Source: Baffinella frigidus (Eukaryota > Cryptophyceae > Cryptomonadales > Baffinellaceae). Taken from it: a DNA stretch of 11,331 nucleotides. The DNA is taken from contig MU646453.1 in NCBI GenBank assembly GCA_026770585.1, positions 411,647 to 422,977 on the forward strand, in the 5' to 3' direction. Position 1 is the first letter of the stretch, and every line of letters begins with the position of its first letter. Shown one piece after another: positions 11,118-11,331 of this stretch. A model generated the notes under the pieces. That model was not told where the DNA came from. It did no database searches and saw only the letters and a program-made list of their open reading frames with translations. Both the position numbers and the translations under genes were made by a program.

Positions 11118-11331
11118 CTGCATACGGGAAAGAGAGATTCCGTCAATGATACCAATGTGTTCGCTCTGTGTTCGGTCATGTTGACCCAAGTGTCTTCGCC
11201 GCTTGGGAGCGTGTGGGTTCCGCCAGGTGTACACAGCAGAGAGAGAGAGAGAGAGAGAGAGTGCGCGGCTGGTCATGCACGTTCAGAGAGGAAGGGGGAG
11301 GGGGGGGGAGGGAGAGAGAGACAGCAGGGAG

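Larger units (their letters stand above)
10485..11331 (-). other. Region upstream of E1: tandem acceptor copies, AT-rich spacers and GA tracts
   Basis: Acceptor junctions related to E1 sit at 10484, 10701, 10908 and 11117, spaced 217, 207 and 209 bases apart, so the region is a degenerate tandem array. The spacers are AT-rich and share a related segment containing GCGAA(A/C)ACGCAACG near 10570 and 10825. A segment like TACGGGARAGNGAGATTCCG occurs at about 10943 and 11123, on either side of a small inverted-repeat element. From 11118 to 11236 I see no supportable exon. Beyond that lie (GA)n tracts at 11237-11262 and 11284-11331. Confidence 0.5.

Overview
The window reads as eukaryotic nuclear DNA, most likely from an alga or plant of the green lineage. 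The telomere-type heptamer TTTAGGG recurs in perfect and degenerate arrays. There is no prokaryotic-style gene packing: long open frames are mostly translations of microsatellites. The credible coding pieces are short, GC-rich segments bounded by GT...AG splice signals. A large repeat-rich green algal genome (Cymbomonas-like prasinophytes are one candidate) would fit, but the sequence does not prove it.

The minus strand carries what looks like the middle of one long intron-rich gene for a coiled-coil protein. I can support twelve candidate exons (E1 to E12, about 288 codons), from 10484 down to 63: 10356-10484, 9003-9128, 7454-7531, 6204-6257, 5427-5471, 4160-4270, 2985-3050, 2310-2357, 2031-2063, 808-861, 431-517 and 63-95. 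All can be read as phase 0 at both ends, most end in K, E or Q before AG|GT, and most have hydrophobic residues at 3-4 spacing. The heptad register runs unbroken across several proposed junctions. I see no start codon region, stop codon, or homologue I can name.

The introns (about 250 to 1470 bases) are full of broken copies of the neighbouring exon. Copies on the downstream side keep the exon's 3' end with its donor; copies on the upstream side keep the acceptor with the exon's 5' end. The exons are thus embedded in echoes of their own splice junctions, as expected if introns grew by repeated local tandem duplication across exon-intron boundaries.

Between the echoes lie four MITE-like inverted-repeat elements (2799-2948, 3690-3869, 5219-5366, about 10965-11064), a clean 144-base AT-rich insertion (3214-3357), a 33-base minisatellite (5490-5830), a tandem array of about 167 bases (6236-7060), a 26-base tandem repeat (2363-2437), long CT/GA and GTCT microsatellites, and clusters of heptamers related to the telomere repeat.
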